A DNA stretch of 64,000 nt, taken from contig NZ_BBNN01000030.1 in NCBI RefSeq assembly GCF_000829695.1, positions 137,904 to 201,903 of the forward strand, in the 5' to 3' direction. Under the pieces are notes generated by a model that saw only the letters and a program-made list of their open reading frames with translations, had not been told where the DNA came from and made no database searches. Positions 1-8,945 of the stretch are shown here, one piece after another. Each line of letters begins with the position of its first letter. The first letter of the stretch is position 1. The stretch is from Streptomyces sp. NBRC 110035 (lineage in GTDB: Bacteria > Actinomycetota > Actinomycetes > Streptomycetales > Streptomycetaceae). The position numbers were made by a program, and so were the translations under genes.

Positions 1-1293
1 CGAGTCGCGGTGCATGCAGGCCAGGGCGGTGGCCGCCTCCGTGACCGAACAGCCCGACTCGGGTGCGGGGTCCAGCTCGCCGCGACGGAAGACGTACTCC
101 TTGTCGAGGGAAATGCGGAAGTCCTTTTGGATCTCCCCCTGGACCGGGTCGATCGCGATGAAGTCCCGGCGCTCCATGTGGTTCTGCGTGTTGGTGGCCT
201 TGGTGATGGAGCGGCCGAACCCTTCCGGTGTCCCGTCCAGAGAGATGACGCGCACCATCACGTACGCCTCCCCGCTGGCGTCCGCGTCCTTCTCGTACGC
301 CCGGAACGCGGAGGTCACCGTCTGTGCGCCGTTGACGACGCTGGCGTTGGTCAGCGTGAGGACGGTCGGCTGTCCCACCGCCCGCTTGAAGGGGTACTCC
401 TGGGCAATCTCGTCACACTGCACGGTGATGCCGTTGTGACGGTAGAGGAAGCCCTCCGGGTCCTCCAGCATCGAGTCGACCATGGTCTGGTTGACTCCGG
501 TCAGCCCGAGCGAACGGCGGACGTTACGGTCGTACAGGCGTTCTCCGTGCCCCTCACCCTCGCCCTTGCCGCCGTACCAGCGGGCCAGCTGATCGGCGCT
601 GACCTCGCCGATCACCGCCTTGAACGGTGTCTCGCGGGCGTACCACTCGCGGTTCATGGTCGCCTTGAGTGTGATCGGTTGCGGCTCGAGGTCTTCCCGG
701 ACGGCCCGGTGGAAGTCGGCCTGGCTCACCACCCGGTACGCGACGGTCCGGCCGAGTCCGCCGAATTCCCGGGCGGCCTCGTCCAGGATGTCGCGGGTCT
801 CCTGGGAGAGGCGGCCGTCGCCCATGAGGGCAATGACCAGGTTGACCTTGCAGGTGGGAAGCTGGAGGACACCGTGCACGCGGTCCGACAGGAGTTGCAG
901 TCGCTCGTTGAAGTGGTCGAGGTCGCGATTGTCGAGCTTCTTGAGCCCGTGGACCAGCTTGAGGGCGGCTTCCGTGTCGAAGCCGGCCGTCCCCTTGTCC
1001 TTCCACTTGGCCTGGACGAGGTAGATCTCCGAGCCCGAAGCGGAGAACGCCACACAGTCGATGCCGAAGTCGTCGCGGCCGTCGATGACTCCGGCTGCCG
1101 CCTCTTCCGATGTGCAGTCCGTGAGGATCCGGGCCGCCTTCGCCGAGACCGCCCGCGACAGCAGAGCAGTTTCACGCTCCTTGGGATCCTTCTTCACGAA
1201 GTCGTCCATGGAGATGGTCTCCCCGAACTCCTTCAGCAACGCCTTCCTGATGTGCTGAACCTCCAGCGGCATGTTCTGCCCGCCCTGCGTCAT
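1..1293 (-). CDS. AIPR-family phage-resistance protein, 3' end cut by window edge
   Basis: 431 codons are open to the window edge. ATG at 1293 is the first start after an AT-rich gap. Residues 77-79 (GID) followed by QAKW at 94-97 fit the D...(E/Q)xK signature of a PD-(D/E)xK nuclease fold. Further on come NGITVQ, VVNGAQTV (about residue 320) and TNTQN...RRDF (about 370), which are typical of the AIPR (abortive infection phage resistance) core domain. AIPR proteins are cytoplasmic and implicated in phage defence; the nuclease role here is inferred from motifs only. The C-terminus and any partner gene lie outside the window. The gene abuts a truncated regulator, which suggests arrival by transfer. 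Confidence 0.8.
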   Translation of the reverse strand, partial: MTQGGQNMPLEVQHIRKALLKEFGETISMDDFVKKDPKERETALLSRAVSAKAARILTDCTSEEAAAGVIDGRDDFGIDCVAFSASGSEIYLVQAKWKDKGTAGFDTEAALKLVHGLKKLDNRDLDHFNERLQLLSDRVHGVLQLPTCKVNLVIALMGDGRLSQETRDILDEAAREFGGLGRTVAYRVVSQADFHRAVREDLEPQPITLKATMNREWYARETPFKAVIGEVSADQLARWYGGKGEGEGHGERLYDRNVRRSLGLTGVNQTMVDSMLEDPEGFLYRHNGITVQCDEIAQEYPFKRAVGQPTVLTLTNASVVNGAQTVTSAFRAYEKDADASGEAYVMVRVISLDGTPEGFGRSITKATNTQNHMERRDFIAIDPVQGEIQKDFRISLDKEYVFRRGELDPAPESGCSVTEAATALACMHRDS

Positions 1294-1435
1294 GCATCCC
1301 CCAACATCGAGGTCTCGACCAACCGGGCAGTTTAACCACATCAGATGATTGCTAACCGGCCAAATGGCCTATTCTGTAAGTGATTTGATGGTAGCGAAGG
1401 TATCTTGTGGGCTAAAATAAAACCGGTCGACCTGT
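1294..1435. other. AT-rich junction upstream of the AIPR gene
   Basis: This gap is markedly AT-richer than anything nearby, with runs such as gggctaaaataaaacc. It holds the promoter region of the leftward AIPR gene and the point where homology to the rightward regulator stub is lost. I see no clear direct repeat or integrase that would define an insertion boundary. No -10/-35 pair is assigned. Confidence 0.5.
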
Positions 1436-1903
1436 TTGATTTCCTGCGGGCACCGGTTGCGCGATGCCCTGCCCGGGCTGAACGCGCACACGCTCTGCCG
1501 CAGTGCCCCCGGCGACGAGATGCCGTTCTGGGCGATGGCCTGGGGTCCACCGGTCGCGTCGGTGTATTCCCGCACCGCCAAGGTCCACGAGCCCCTGGGA
1601 GACCACCGGGCCGCCGCCGAGCAGTACGCGCTGGCCGCCACGGCCCGCCCGGCGGACACCTATGCGCGGATCGTTGCCCTGGACCTGGTGGCGGGCGCGG
1701 AGATGCACCTCAAGCGCGGCAGCATCGAGCAGGCGTGCGCCACCTGGCACCGGGCCATCGACCACATGGGCGGTGTCCGCTCCGTCCGTACCCGCAAGGC
1801 GGTCTCCCGTATGCGCGGCGACCTCGCACGCTTCCGGGCCCGTGGCCTGCGGTGCGTGGCCGAGCTCGACGAACGGGGGCGTGACTTCCTCGCTGGCGTC
1901 TGA
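1436..1903 (+). pseudogene. 3' remnant of a Streptomyces transcriptional-regulator-type protein (TPR-like)
   Basis: The reading frame ends in a helical tail (EQACATWHRAIDHM, then SVRTRKAVSRMRGDLARFRA) that resembles, from memory, the C-terminus of long Streptomyces helix-turn-helix regulators with TPR-like repeats. Such proteins are usually 400 residues or more. Only about 140 residues of plausible homology remain, and there is no DNA-binding domain, no ribosome binding site and no credible start. The upstream part has been replaced by the AT-rich junction and the AIPR gene. It converges with the Nudix gene two bases downstream. An expressed small protein cannot be excluded, but a 5'-truncated gene is more likely. 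Confidence 0.6.
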
Positions 1904-1905
1904 CC

Positions 1906-2646
1906 TCAGCGGCACCCGGAGAAACGGCGGACGACCGGCTCCAGGTAGCCCGCGTGCGGACCGGTCAGAACAGCCAGTTCGTCCGGTGAGCGCAGCAGGG
2001 CGATGTCGTCGAGTTCAGGTTCGCGGCCCTGGGCGCATTCGGCTGCCGCGGCAGCGGTGAAGTCCGCGCGCAGCGTTGCCTCGGGAAGGGCCGGAGCGAG
2101 GTAGGTCAGGCCGACACTGCCGTTCTCGCCGCGGGTGACGACCCACAGCTTCAGGTCCTCGGGTGCCGCACCGGTCCCCAACTCCTCGACCAGTTCCCGC
2201 GCGGCCTGGCCGGCCAGTGCCGGCTCGTCCAGCACCGCCCCGCCCTGGGGAGGCTCCACGGACCCCCCTGGCAGCTGCCAGCGGCCCGGGGTGGCCGTGG
2301 AGGGCGACATCCTCGCCACCAGCACACGGCCGTCATCGGTCGGCTGGACGACGTTCACGAACAACGAGGGCAGCGCAGTGGCGCCGGAAACGCGACGCAA
2401 GGCGTAGTGCCGGTAGGTCACACGCACCCACGACAGACGCAGGACGCGCGAGCCCGCCCATTCCAGTCCCCCACACGCCACCACAGGCCCGTCGAAGAGG
2501 GCGGGGTTGGCCCGGACCGCCATGTTCCACACCCGGTCCCGGGCCTCGGCGTCCTGGGGCGGCAGCGGCGGCTCCGCAGCTTCGGTCAAGAGGAGCCGTT
2601 CAACGTCGAAAAGGTCAACGCCCGCAGGGGGCAGTCTCTCGCTCAC
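1906..2646 (-). CDS. Nudix hydrolase
   Basis: This 246-residue protein carries a Nudix box: GGSVEPP near residue 120, then after a short insertion AARELVEELG, giving the REUxEExG helix that binds divalent metal. Nudix enzymes hydrolyse nucleoside diphosphates linked to another moiety; the substrate cannot be read from the motif. About 95 residues precede the Nudix fold and have no domain I recognise, so this is longer than a minimal Nudix domain. The residues between GG and the REUxEE helix exceed the canonical 23-residue box, so activity may differ from textbook members. It is a lone gene, convergent with the regulator remnant. Confidence 0.8.
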   Translation of the reverse strand: MSERLPPAGVDLFDVERLLLTEAAEPPLPPQDAEARDRVWNMAVRANPALFDGPVVACGGLEWAGSRVLRLSWVRVTYRHYALRRVSGATALPSLFVNVVQPTDDGRVLVARMSPSTATPGRWQLPGGSVEPPQGGAVLDEPALAGQAARELVEELGTGAAPEDLKLWVVTRGENGSVGLTYLAPALPEATLRADFTAAAAAECAQGREPELDDIALLRSPDELAVLTGPHAGYLEPVVRRFSGCR

Positions 2647-2871
2647 CGGCCCATCGTAGAACCCGCCCCACTCCTGCCCGCCACGAGTGCCTGCTCGTCC
2701 TTCAGCAGCGTCCAGAGCTCAACCGGCGTCGTTTGTGGCCGGTGACAGAGTTCTTACCGGCACCCCGAGTTCCACGGAGTCCGGGGCTCTTGTCCCAGAG
2801 AGATTGGTCCGGCCTGCCCACAGTCCGAGAGGGCCGCTTTCCGGCGGCCCGGCAGTGAGATCGGACAGGTG

Positions 2872-3533
2872 TCAGGGCCACAGCAGTTGCTTGGTCCGCC
2901 CGTCGGGTGAGGACAGGTAGGCGAGCCTGGTGTGGCGGCGCTGCTTGTCGCCCTGCCAGAACTCCACCGACTCCGGGCGCACTGAGTACAGCGTCCAATG
3001 GGGCGCCACGAGGTCCGGCTCGCTCTTGATCCGCGTGAGTGATGCCTCCACCTGCGCGTCCCTTTCGGCCAGATCCGCGAGCGGTTGCGATTGCCGACCG
3101 AGCAGGGCTTCCGCCCGTGCCCCCGCGCCGCGGGCGAGGAAGTCCGCAGCGCACAGTTCTGGGGTCTCTCGCACGACCGGTCCGCGCACCCGGACCTGGC
3201 GGGCGAGCGGTGCCCAGTAGAAGGTCAGCGCCGCATAAGGGCGGGCGGCGAGGTCCCGGCCCTTGAGGCTGCTCGCGTCCGAGGCGAATTGCCAGCCCTC
3301 AGGCTCACGTCCTTGAGGATGAGTACGCGGGCGGTCGGATCACCCTTGGCGTCCGCCGTGGCCAGCGTCATGGCATGCGGCTCCTGCACCCCGGCGCTCA
3401 ACGCCTTGAGCAACCACTCGGTGAACAGTTCGAACGGCGTGTCCGGCGCAGTGGACGGGTCGAACCCGGGAAGCTCGCCGGCGAAGACCTCGATGTCCCG
3501 CAGCGTCTGACGCAGGTCGGCCGCGCCGGTCAC
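2872..3533 (-). pseudogene. pdxH: Pyridoxamine 5'-phosphate oxidase, frameshifted
   Basis: Two frames together rebuild a normal-length PNPOx of about 220 residues. Frame one starts at GTG 3533 behind GAGGGA and runs through FELFTEWLLKAL and ARVLILKDV. The second frame supplies GWQFASDASSLKGRDLA, YAALTFYWAPLARQVRVRG and the C-terminal WQGDKQRRHTR...LLWP, which carries FMN- and substrate-binding residues. The join lies near 3300-3308 and needs one missing base. PdxH makes pyridoxal 5'-phosphate from the pyridoxine or pyridoxamine phosphates using FMN and oxygen. It is divergent from the glycosyltransferase gene. Either the gene is dead or the base call is wrong; homology is intact on both sides, so any break is recent. 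Confidence 0.85.
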
Positions 3534-3734
3534 GTTCCACTCCCTCGGTCGTGATCGCTCAAGTCGAACTGAACCTATCAACTCGCATGATCCTCAAGCT
3601 GATTGTGGTGGATCACGCCGTTGCATCCCCGAGGTGCCGGACAAGGTGGCCATTTTCGAACGGGGTTCCGGCGCAGGCGAGGGGCCTCGACGGGCCACGG
3701 TGACCGGGCGGCGCGCGCCGAGGAGAATCGCCGC

Positions 3735-4949
3735 ATGCGTATTCTGATCGTCACCGCCGGCTCACGGGGAGATGTCGCGCCCTTCACAGGTCTGGGGCGG
3801 CGCCTGCTGGACGCGGGCCATCAGGTCGCCGTGGCCGCTCATCCGTCCTTCGGCGCACTCGTCGGCGGGTGCGGTCTCGACCACCGGCCTGTGCCGGGAG
3901 ACCCGCAGGGGCTGCTCCGAGCCTGGTCCCGGGCGGCTTCGCGGGAGGAAGCCCGGGCGATGACCAGGGCGTACGCGGACGGCCTCGCCGACGGAGTGGC
4001 GGACGCCGTGGCCGCCGGAGCCGACCTGGTGCTCACCCCCTTCGGTCCCGCACCGTTCAGCCGGACGGCCGGCGAAGCGTTCGGCGTCCCCGTCATCGGC
4101 ACCTACCTCACACCGGCGTTCGCCACCGCGGAGTTCCCGCTGCCCGGGGCGCGAGACATCGACGGCCCGGGCCCGGAGGGGAACCTCGCGGCCGGCCGGG
4201 CCGTGCTGGAACGCGCGAAAGGGGTCTTCGCGGGCGCCGTGACCAGGCTGCGCGACCGTCTCGGGCTGCCCGCCGACGCACCATCGGCACCGGAGGAGAT
4301 CCGGCCGGTCCTCCACGGCTTCAGCCCGCTGGTCGTGCCGCGTCCCGGGGCCTGGCCGTCGGGGGTGGGCGTGGCGGGCTACTGGTGGCCCGCCAGGCCG
4401 GACCGCTGGCAGCCTCCGGCCGAACTGGTCGACTTCCTCCAGGCCGGTCCGCCCCCGGTGTTCATCGGGTTCGGCAGCATGGCACCGGGGCAGGGGGAAC
4501 GGCTCAGCGAGCTGGTGGCCGCGGCGGTAAAGCGGGCAGGCGTACGCGCGGTGGTGCAGGCGGGGTGGGCCGAACTGGGCGGCTGCGGCGCCGACGTCCT
4601 GGCCGTCGGCGACCTTCCGCACGACTGGTTGTTCCCCCGCACCGCCGCCGTCGTCCATCACGCCGGGGCGGGTACCACCGCGGCCGGACTGCGGGCCGGA
4701 GTACCCGCCCTGCCCGTACCGGTCATGGCCGACCAGCCGTTCTGGGCGTCCCGGCTGCACCGGCTGGGAGTCGCTCCCCGACCCCTGCCGTTCCAGGATC
4801 TCACCGCCGAAGCCCTCGGCGCCGGGATCACTGCCTGTCTGTCCGATCCGGCCCACCGCCGCCGCGCGGCTGAACTCGCCCGCGGCATCGCCGCAGAGGA
4901 CGGCGCCGCTGCGGTGCTCGCCCACATCGGCTCAGGATGCGCCGGGTGA
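3735..4949 (+). CDS. Glycosyltransferase, GT-B fold, sterol glucosyltransferase/MGT-like
   Basis: This 404-residue protein starts at ATG 3735 behind AGGAGA. The N-terminus MRILIVTAGSRGDVAPF is the classic opening of UDP-sugar:sterol and macrolide-type glycosyltransferases (family 1/28). Near residue 245 comes IGFGSM, and the C-terminal donor site reads FPRTAAVVHHAGAGTTAAGL followed by PVMADQPFWA, where the HxGxGT motif binds the nucleotide sugar. It is probably cytoplasmic or peripheral. The acceptor is unknown, and no natural-product cluster flanks it, so a lipid or xenobiotic role is as likely as antibiotic tailoring. Confidence 0.85.
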   Translation: MRILIVTAGSRGDVAPFTGLGRRLLDAGHQVAVAAHPSFGALVGGCGLDHRPVPGDPQGLLRAWSRAASREEARAMTRAYADGLADGVADAVAAGADLVLTPFGPAPFSRTAGEAFGVPVIGTYLTPAFATAEFPLPGARDIDGPGPEGNLAAGRAVLERAKGVFAGAVTRLRDRLGLPADAPSAPEEIRPVLHGFSPLVVPRPGAWPSGVGVAGYWWPARPDRWQPPAELVDFLQAGPPPVFIGFGSMAPGQGERLSELVAAAVKRAGVRAVVQAGWAELGGCGADVLAVGDLPHDWLFPRTAAVVHHAGAGTTAAGLRAGVPALPVPVMADQPFWASRLHRLGVAPRPLPFQDLTAEALGAGITACLSDPAHRRRAAELARGIAAEDGAAAVLAHIGSGCAG

Positions 4950-5335
4950 ATCCGGGGACGCTCCGTCGCCGTGGTCACCCGCGAAGGCTTCGAGATGGCG
5001 CTGGAGGGTGCGTGTCCGTCCCACTCCTGGCGCGCCGTCCACTGCGGCGATGGGGCGTGCACCGCCTTGATTCGTCTGGGTGGTCGGCAGGGGCGGGCCT
5101 CCGGGCCGGCTGCCCGGGGCCCGTGCTGCCGGCGCCCGTCGAGGGCCATGGGTTTCTCCCTCTCCGGTGTTGCGCGAAGCTGATCGGTTTTCGGCCAGTT
5201 CCTGACCGGATGTGGAGTGCTGTTCCTGCTTTCGGTGGTCCACTTCGGTAACCCGTTGCTTATGGGTGGGGTCGGTCTGTCACTCTGTCGGCATTGATCG
5301 AGATGTATTCGTACGAACTGCCCGGGGAGCTGCCC
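4950..5335. other. Intergenic region without a supported gene
   Basis: Short open frames occur on both strands but none has both a ribosome binding site and recognisable sequence. The last 100 bases before the phosphatase gene are less GC-rich and probably hold its promoter and leader. I found no repeat, RNA gene or clear terminator in this stretch. Confidence 0.4.
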
Positions 5336-7534
5336 ATGGGGGCCATTCCGACGCAACGGGAGACCTCCCCTGCCGCGTCCGAGACGTTCGCGCGGGCGTG
5401 TGCGCGGGCGGACGCGACCCTGCCCGGCGGTTCCCTCGCCCCGGGGTCCGCGCGCGCCCTGGTGCGGGCGGCGCTCGCCGAGTGGACGGAACGCGCCCTG
5501 CCCGGCGTCGAGCACCTCACCACCCGCGCCGTCGACGACGCCATGCTGATCGCCAGCGAGCTGGTCACCAACGCCGTCGTCCACGCCGGGACCGAGGTAC
5601 GGCTCACCTGCGCGCTGGAGGAGGACACCGGCGCGCTCGTCGTCGAGGTCGCCGACCGGCACCCCTCCCGCGCCCCGCGCGACGGCGGGCCGGACGCGGT
5701 GCCCTCCGGGAGTCCCGAGGGCCATGAGTACGGGCGGGGGCTGCGGCTCGTCGCCGCTCTCTCCGAGGCCTGGGGGATCACGTACCGGCCCGGCGCCCAC
5801 ACGAAGACGGTCTGGGCCCGTGTCCCCGCCAGGGGCCTTGCACCGGACGACCTCGACGACCCCGACGACCCGGACGACGTGACGGGCGGTGCGGGGCGCC
5901 CGGCCGACTGGGGCGCCTGGGGCGACGACGTGGGCGCGTACGCGGGGGAGGCGGAGCCGGACGGGGCGTACGAGGTCCCGGGGCCCGGTGGGGGCCGGGA
6001 GGCGTGGCGTGCCGCGCGGCCGTACCGGCGGGACGGGGCCTGGCTGGGCCGCGGGGCGCTGTCGTTCCTGGCCGAGGCCTCCGATCTGCTCGCCGGGCAG
6101 CTCGACGAGGACCTCGTCGCCGCGCTCACCGGGCAGCTGATCGTTCCGCGGCTCGCGGACTGGTGCGCCGTGTGGCTGGAGGACGAGAGCAGCGGTCACG
6201 GCGGCTGGGGCGAGGGCGTGCCGGCCGGCGGGTCCCGCCTCGCCCGGGTCTGGCACGCCGACGAGAGCCGCGTCGAGGAACTGAGCCGGGTGCTCGGGCA
6301 GAATCCGCCACCGCCCTCCGACCCGTTGTCCCCCGGCCCGCTCGACTACCCCTGGCCCGAGAAGGCGTTCCGGATGCCGGAGGCCGACCTGGACCTGCCG
6401 GAGGCCGCTCTCGGCGGGTCGGAGGGCCTCGGCGGGCCGGAGGGCTTCCGCATGCCGGGAAGCCTCGGCATGCCCGGGGCCCCGGACGGCGGACCGGCGT
6501 ACGACTGTGCCGTCTCCGTCTCCGCCCCCGTCGCCCTCCCGCCGCCGGTCTCCGTTCCCGCGCCCGGCGCGGCCCTCGCCTACCGGCTCGTCGTCGGCGG
6601 GCGGCCGCTCGGGACGCTGGTGATCGGGCGGGCCGGGATCGGGCGGTTTCCGGACGAGATCACCGGACTGGTGGAGGATCTCGGGCGGCGCGTGGCGCTC
6701 GCCATCGGCGCCGCCCGGCAGTACGCCCGCCAGGCCACCATCGCCGCGGTGCTCCAGCGCGGACTGCTGCCCGGCGCCGTCGCCGAGATCCCCGGTGTGC
6801 GCTCCGCGTTCGTCCACGAGCCCCTCGACAAGGGCGGGCCGAGCGGCGACTTCTACGACCTGTTCCAGGCGGGCGAGGGCCGCTGGTGCTTCGCCGTCGG
6901 TGACGTCCAGGGCAAAGGGCCCGAGGCGGCCGTCGTCATCGGTCTCGCCCGGCCCTGGCTGCGGCTGCTCGCCCGCGAGGGCTACCGCGTCGCCGACGTC
7001 CTCGACCGCCTCAACCGACTGCTCCTCGACGACGCCACCGAGGCCGCCGACGCCGCCGCCCGCGCCCTCGTCGCCGCCGGGGCCCGCCCCTCCGCCCCGG
7101 GCGACGGCCCCCAGACCCGTTTCCTGTCCCTGCTCTACGGCGAGCTCACCCTCCGCGACGAGGGCGACGGCGGCGCCCGCGTCACCCTCGGCTCCGCCGG
7201 GCACCCCCTGCCGCTGCTGCTCGCCCCCGACGGCACGGTCCGTACCGTCGCCCAGCCGCAGACCCTGCTCGGGGTCGTCGAGGACGTCACCTACACCAGT
7301 GAGACCTTCGAGCTGCGCCCCGGCGACACCCTGCTCTGCGTCACCGACGGCGTCACCGAGCGGCGCTCCGGCTCCCGCCAGTTCGACGACGGGGACGGGC
7401 TCGCCACGGCGCTGGCCGGCTGCGCGGGACTGGACGCCGGGCTGACGGCGGAAAGGATCAACCGGCTCGTCCACGAGTTCGGGGCACGGCCGCCGGCCGA
7501 CGACCTCGCGCTGCTCGTGCTCCAGGCGGAGTGA
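5336..7534 (+). CDS. ATP-binding / GAF-like / SpoIIE protein phosphatase
   Basis: The protein has about 732 residues. ATG 5336 sits 6 bases after GGGGAG; ATG 5303 and TTG 5294 are alternatives in frame. Near residues 60-160 is an RsbW-like HATPase domain (ASELVTNAVVHAG, then GRGLRLVAALSEAWG). A GAF-like middle follows (about 225-470), split by a proline/glycine-rich linker. The C-terminus is a PPM/SpoIIE phosphatase (GGPSGDFYDLF, AVGDVQGKGPEAA, GSAGHPLP, CVTDGVTERR) with the metal-binding aspartates. Family knowledge: such proteins act in anti-sigma/anti-anti-sigma partner switching. Kinase and phosphatase on one chain suggests a self-contained switch. No partner gene is adjacent. Confidence 0.88.
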   Translation: MGAIPTQRETSPAASETFARACARADATLPGGSLAPGSARALVRAALAEWTERALPGVEHLTTRAVDDAMLIASELVTNAVVHAGTEVRLTCALEEDTGALVVEVADRHPSRAPRDGGPDAVPSGSPEGHEYGRGLRLVAALSEAWGITYRPGAHTKTVWARVPARGLAPDDLDDPDDPDDVTGGAGRPADWGAWGDDVGAYAGEAEPDGAYEVPGPGGGREAWRAARPYRRDGAWLGRGALSFLAEASDLLAGQLDEDLVAALTGQLIVPRLADWCAVWLEDESSGHGGWGEGVPAGGSRLARVWHADESRVEELSRVLGQNPPPPSDPLSPGPLDYPWPEKAFRMPEADLDLPEAALGGSEGLGGPEGFRMPGSLGMPGAPDGGPAYDCAVSVSAPVALPPPVSVPAPGAALAYRLVVGGRPLGTLVIGRAGIGRFPDEITGLVEDLGRRVALAIGAARQYARQATIAAVLQRGLLPGAVAEIPGVRSAFVHEPLDKGGPSGDFYDLFQAGEGRWCFAVGDVQGKGPEAAVVIGLARPWLRLLAREGYRVADVLDRLNRLLLDDATEAADAAARALVAAGARPSAPGDGPQTRFLSLLYGELTLRDEGDGGARVTLGSAGHPLPLLLAPDGTVRTVAQPQTLLGVVEDVTYTSETFELRPGDTLLCVTDGVTERRSGSRQFDDGDGLATALAGCAGLDAGLTAERINRLVHEFGARPPADDLALLVLQAE

Positions 7535-7583
7535 CGCCGGGGGCGCCGACGACGCGGGAGGGGACCGGAGCGCGTGCGGGACA

Positions 7584-8825
7584 ATGGAGCACATGCCTTC
7601 CGCTCTCCCCGACGGCGAGCCCGTCCCCGCCGACGGCGCGCTGCCCGCGTCCGCACTCGCCGGTGCCACGGACCGCCCCCTCGGGTTCTACCTGCACGTG
7701 CCGTACTGCGCGACCCGCTGCGGCTACTGCGACTTCAACACCTACACCGCCACCGAGCTGCGCGGCAGCGGGGGCGTGCTGGCCTCCCGCGACCACTACG
7801 CCGAGACCCTGACCGACGAGGTCCGCCTGGCCCGCAAGGTGCTCGGCGACCACCCGCGCGAGGTCCGCACCGTGTTCGTCGGCGGCGGCACGCCCACCCT
7901 GCTGGCCGCCGACGACCTCGTACGGATGCTGGCCGCGATCCGCGACGAGTTCGGGCTCGCGGCGGACGCCGAGGTGACGACGGAGGCGAACCCGGAGTCG
8001 GTCGACCCGGCCTACCTGGAGACCCTCCGCGCGGGCGGCTTCAACCGGATCTCCTTCGGCATGCAGAGCGCCCGGCAGCACGTGCTGAAGGTCCTCGACC
8101 GCACGCACACCCCCGGCCGCCCGGAGGCCTGCGTCGCCGAGGCGCGCGCGGCGGGCTTCGAGCACGTCAACCTCGACCTGATCTACGGCACCCCCGGCGA
8201 GTCCGACGACGACTGGCGGGCCTCGCTCGACGCGGCGACCGGTGCCGGGCCGGACCACGTCTCGGCGTACGCGCTGATCGTCGAGGAGGGCACCGGGCTG
8301 GCCCGGCGCATCCGGCGCGGCGAGGTCCCGATGACCGACGACGACGTCCACGCCGACCGGTACCTGATCGCCGAGGAGGTCCTGTCGCAGGCCGGCTTCG
8401 ACTGGTACGAGGTGTCCAACTGGGCCACCTCCGACGCCGGCCGCTGCCTGCACAACGAGCTGTACTGGCGGGGCGCCGACTGGTGGGGCGCCGGCCCGGG
8501 GGCGCACTCGCACGTGGGCGGGGTCCGCTGGTGGAACGTCAAGCACCCGGGCGCGTACGCGGCGGCGCTGGCGTCGGGCCGGTCGCCGGGCGCGGGCCGG
8601 GAGCTGCTGTCGGACGAGGACCGGCGGGTGGAGCGGATCCTGCTGGAGCTGAGGCTGCGGGAGGGCGTGCCGCTGTCACTGCTGAAGGAGGAGGGACTGG
8701 CGGCGTCGCGGCGGGCGCTGGCGGACGGGCTGCTGGAGCGGAAGCCGTACGAGGAGGGGCGTGCGGTGCTGAGGCTCCGAGGGCGGTTGCTGGCGGATGC
8801 CGTGGTCAGGGATCTGGTGGACTGA
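7584..8825 (+). CDS. hemW: HemW-type radical SAM protein (heme chaperone)
   Basis: This 413-residue protein has the radical SAM cluster motif CATRCGYC (C-x3-C-x2-C) near residue 48, followed by the GGGTPTLL glycine motif and a HemN-like C-terminal region. ATG 7593 is an alternative start. HemW was long annotated as oxygen-independent coproporphyrinogen III oxidase, but it lacks that enzyme's extra N-terminal cysteine and is thought to bind heme and deliver it to target proteins. It is cytoplasmic. In many actinobacteria it precedes hrcA/dnaJ, as here, which supports the assignment. Confidence 0.9.
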   Translation: MEHMPSALPDGEPVPADGALPASALAGATDRPLGFYLHVPYCATRCGYCDFNTYTATELRGSGGVLASRDHYAETLTDEVRLARKVLGDHPREVRTVFVGGGTPTLLAADDLVRMLAAIRDEFGLAADAEVTTEANPESVDPAYLETLRAGGFNRISFGMQSARQHVLKVLDRTHTPGRPEACVAEARAAGFEHVNLDLIYGTPGESDDDWRASLDAATGAGPDHVSAYALIVEEGTGLARRIRRGEVPMTDDDVHADRYLIAEEVLSQAGFDWYEVSNWATSDAGRCLHNELYWRGADWWGAGPGAHSHVGGVRWWNVKHPGAYAAALASGRSPGAGRELLSDEDRRVERILLELRLREGVPLSLLKEEGLAASRRALADGLLERKPYEEGRAVLRLRGRLLADAVVRDLVD

Positions 8826-8945
8826 TCACTCGGCGGAGTGAGTCGCCGCGGAACGCGGATCCGGCCCCTGACCTGGTTCGTAGGCTGCCGCTCGACATGC
8901 TGGGCATCGGCCTGGACACCAGTGAATCCGGCAGCTTCCAGGGCG

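Noticed and set aside
10..1335. A long + strand frame over the AIPR gene
   Set aside because: The minus-strand frame has family motifs and a sensible start. The + frame has no recognisable sequence.
1436..1903. Treating the frame as an intact 155-residue gene
   Set aside because: No ribosome binding site, and homology appears only in the C-terminal part, consistent with a truncated regulator.
4932..5243. Small frames on either strand between the glycosyltransferase and SpoIIE genes
   Set aside because: None has both a ribosome binding site and recognisable sequence.
4658..7669. A 1003-codon open frame on the minus strand
   Set aside because: It lies antisense to the glycosyltransferase and SpoIIE genes, is rich in Gly/Pro/Arg with no domain, and reflects the GC-biased codon positions of the real genes.
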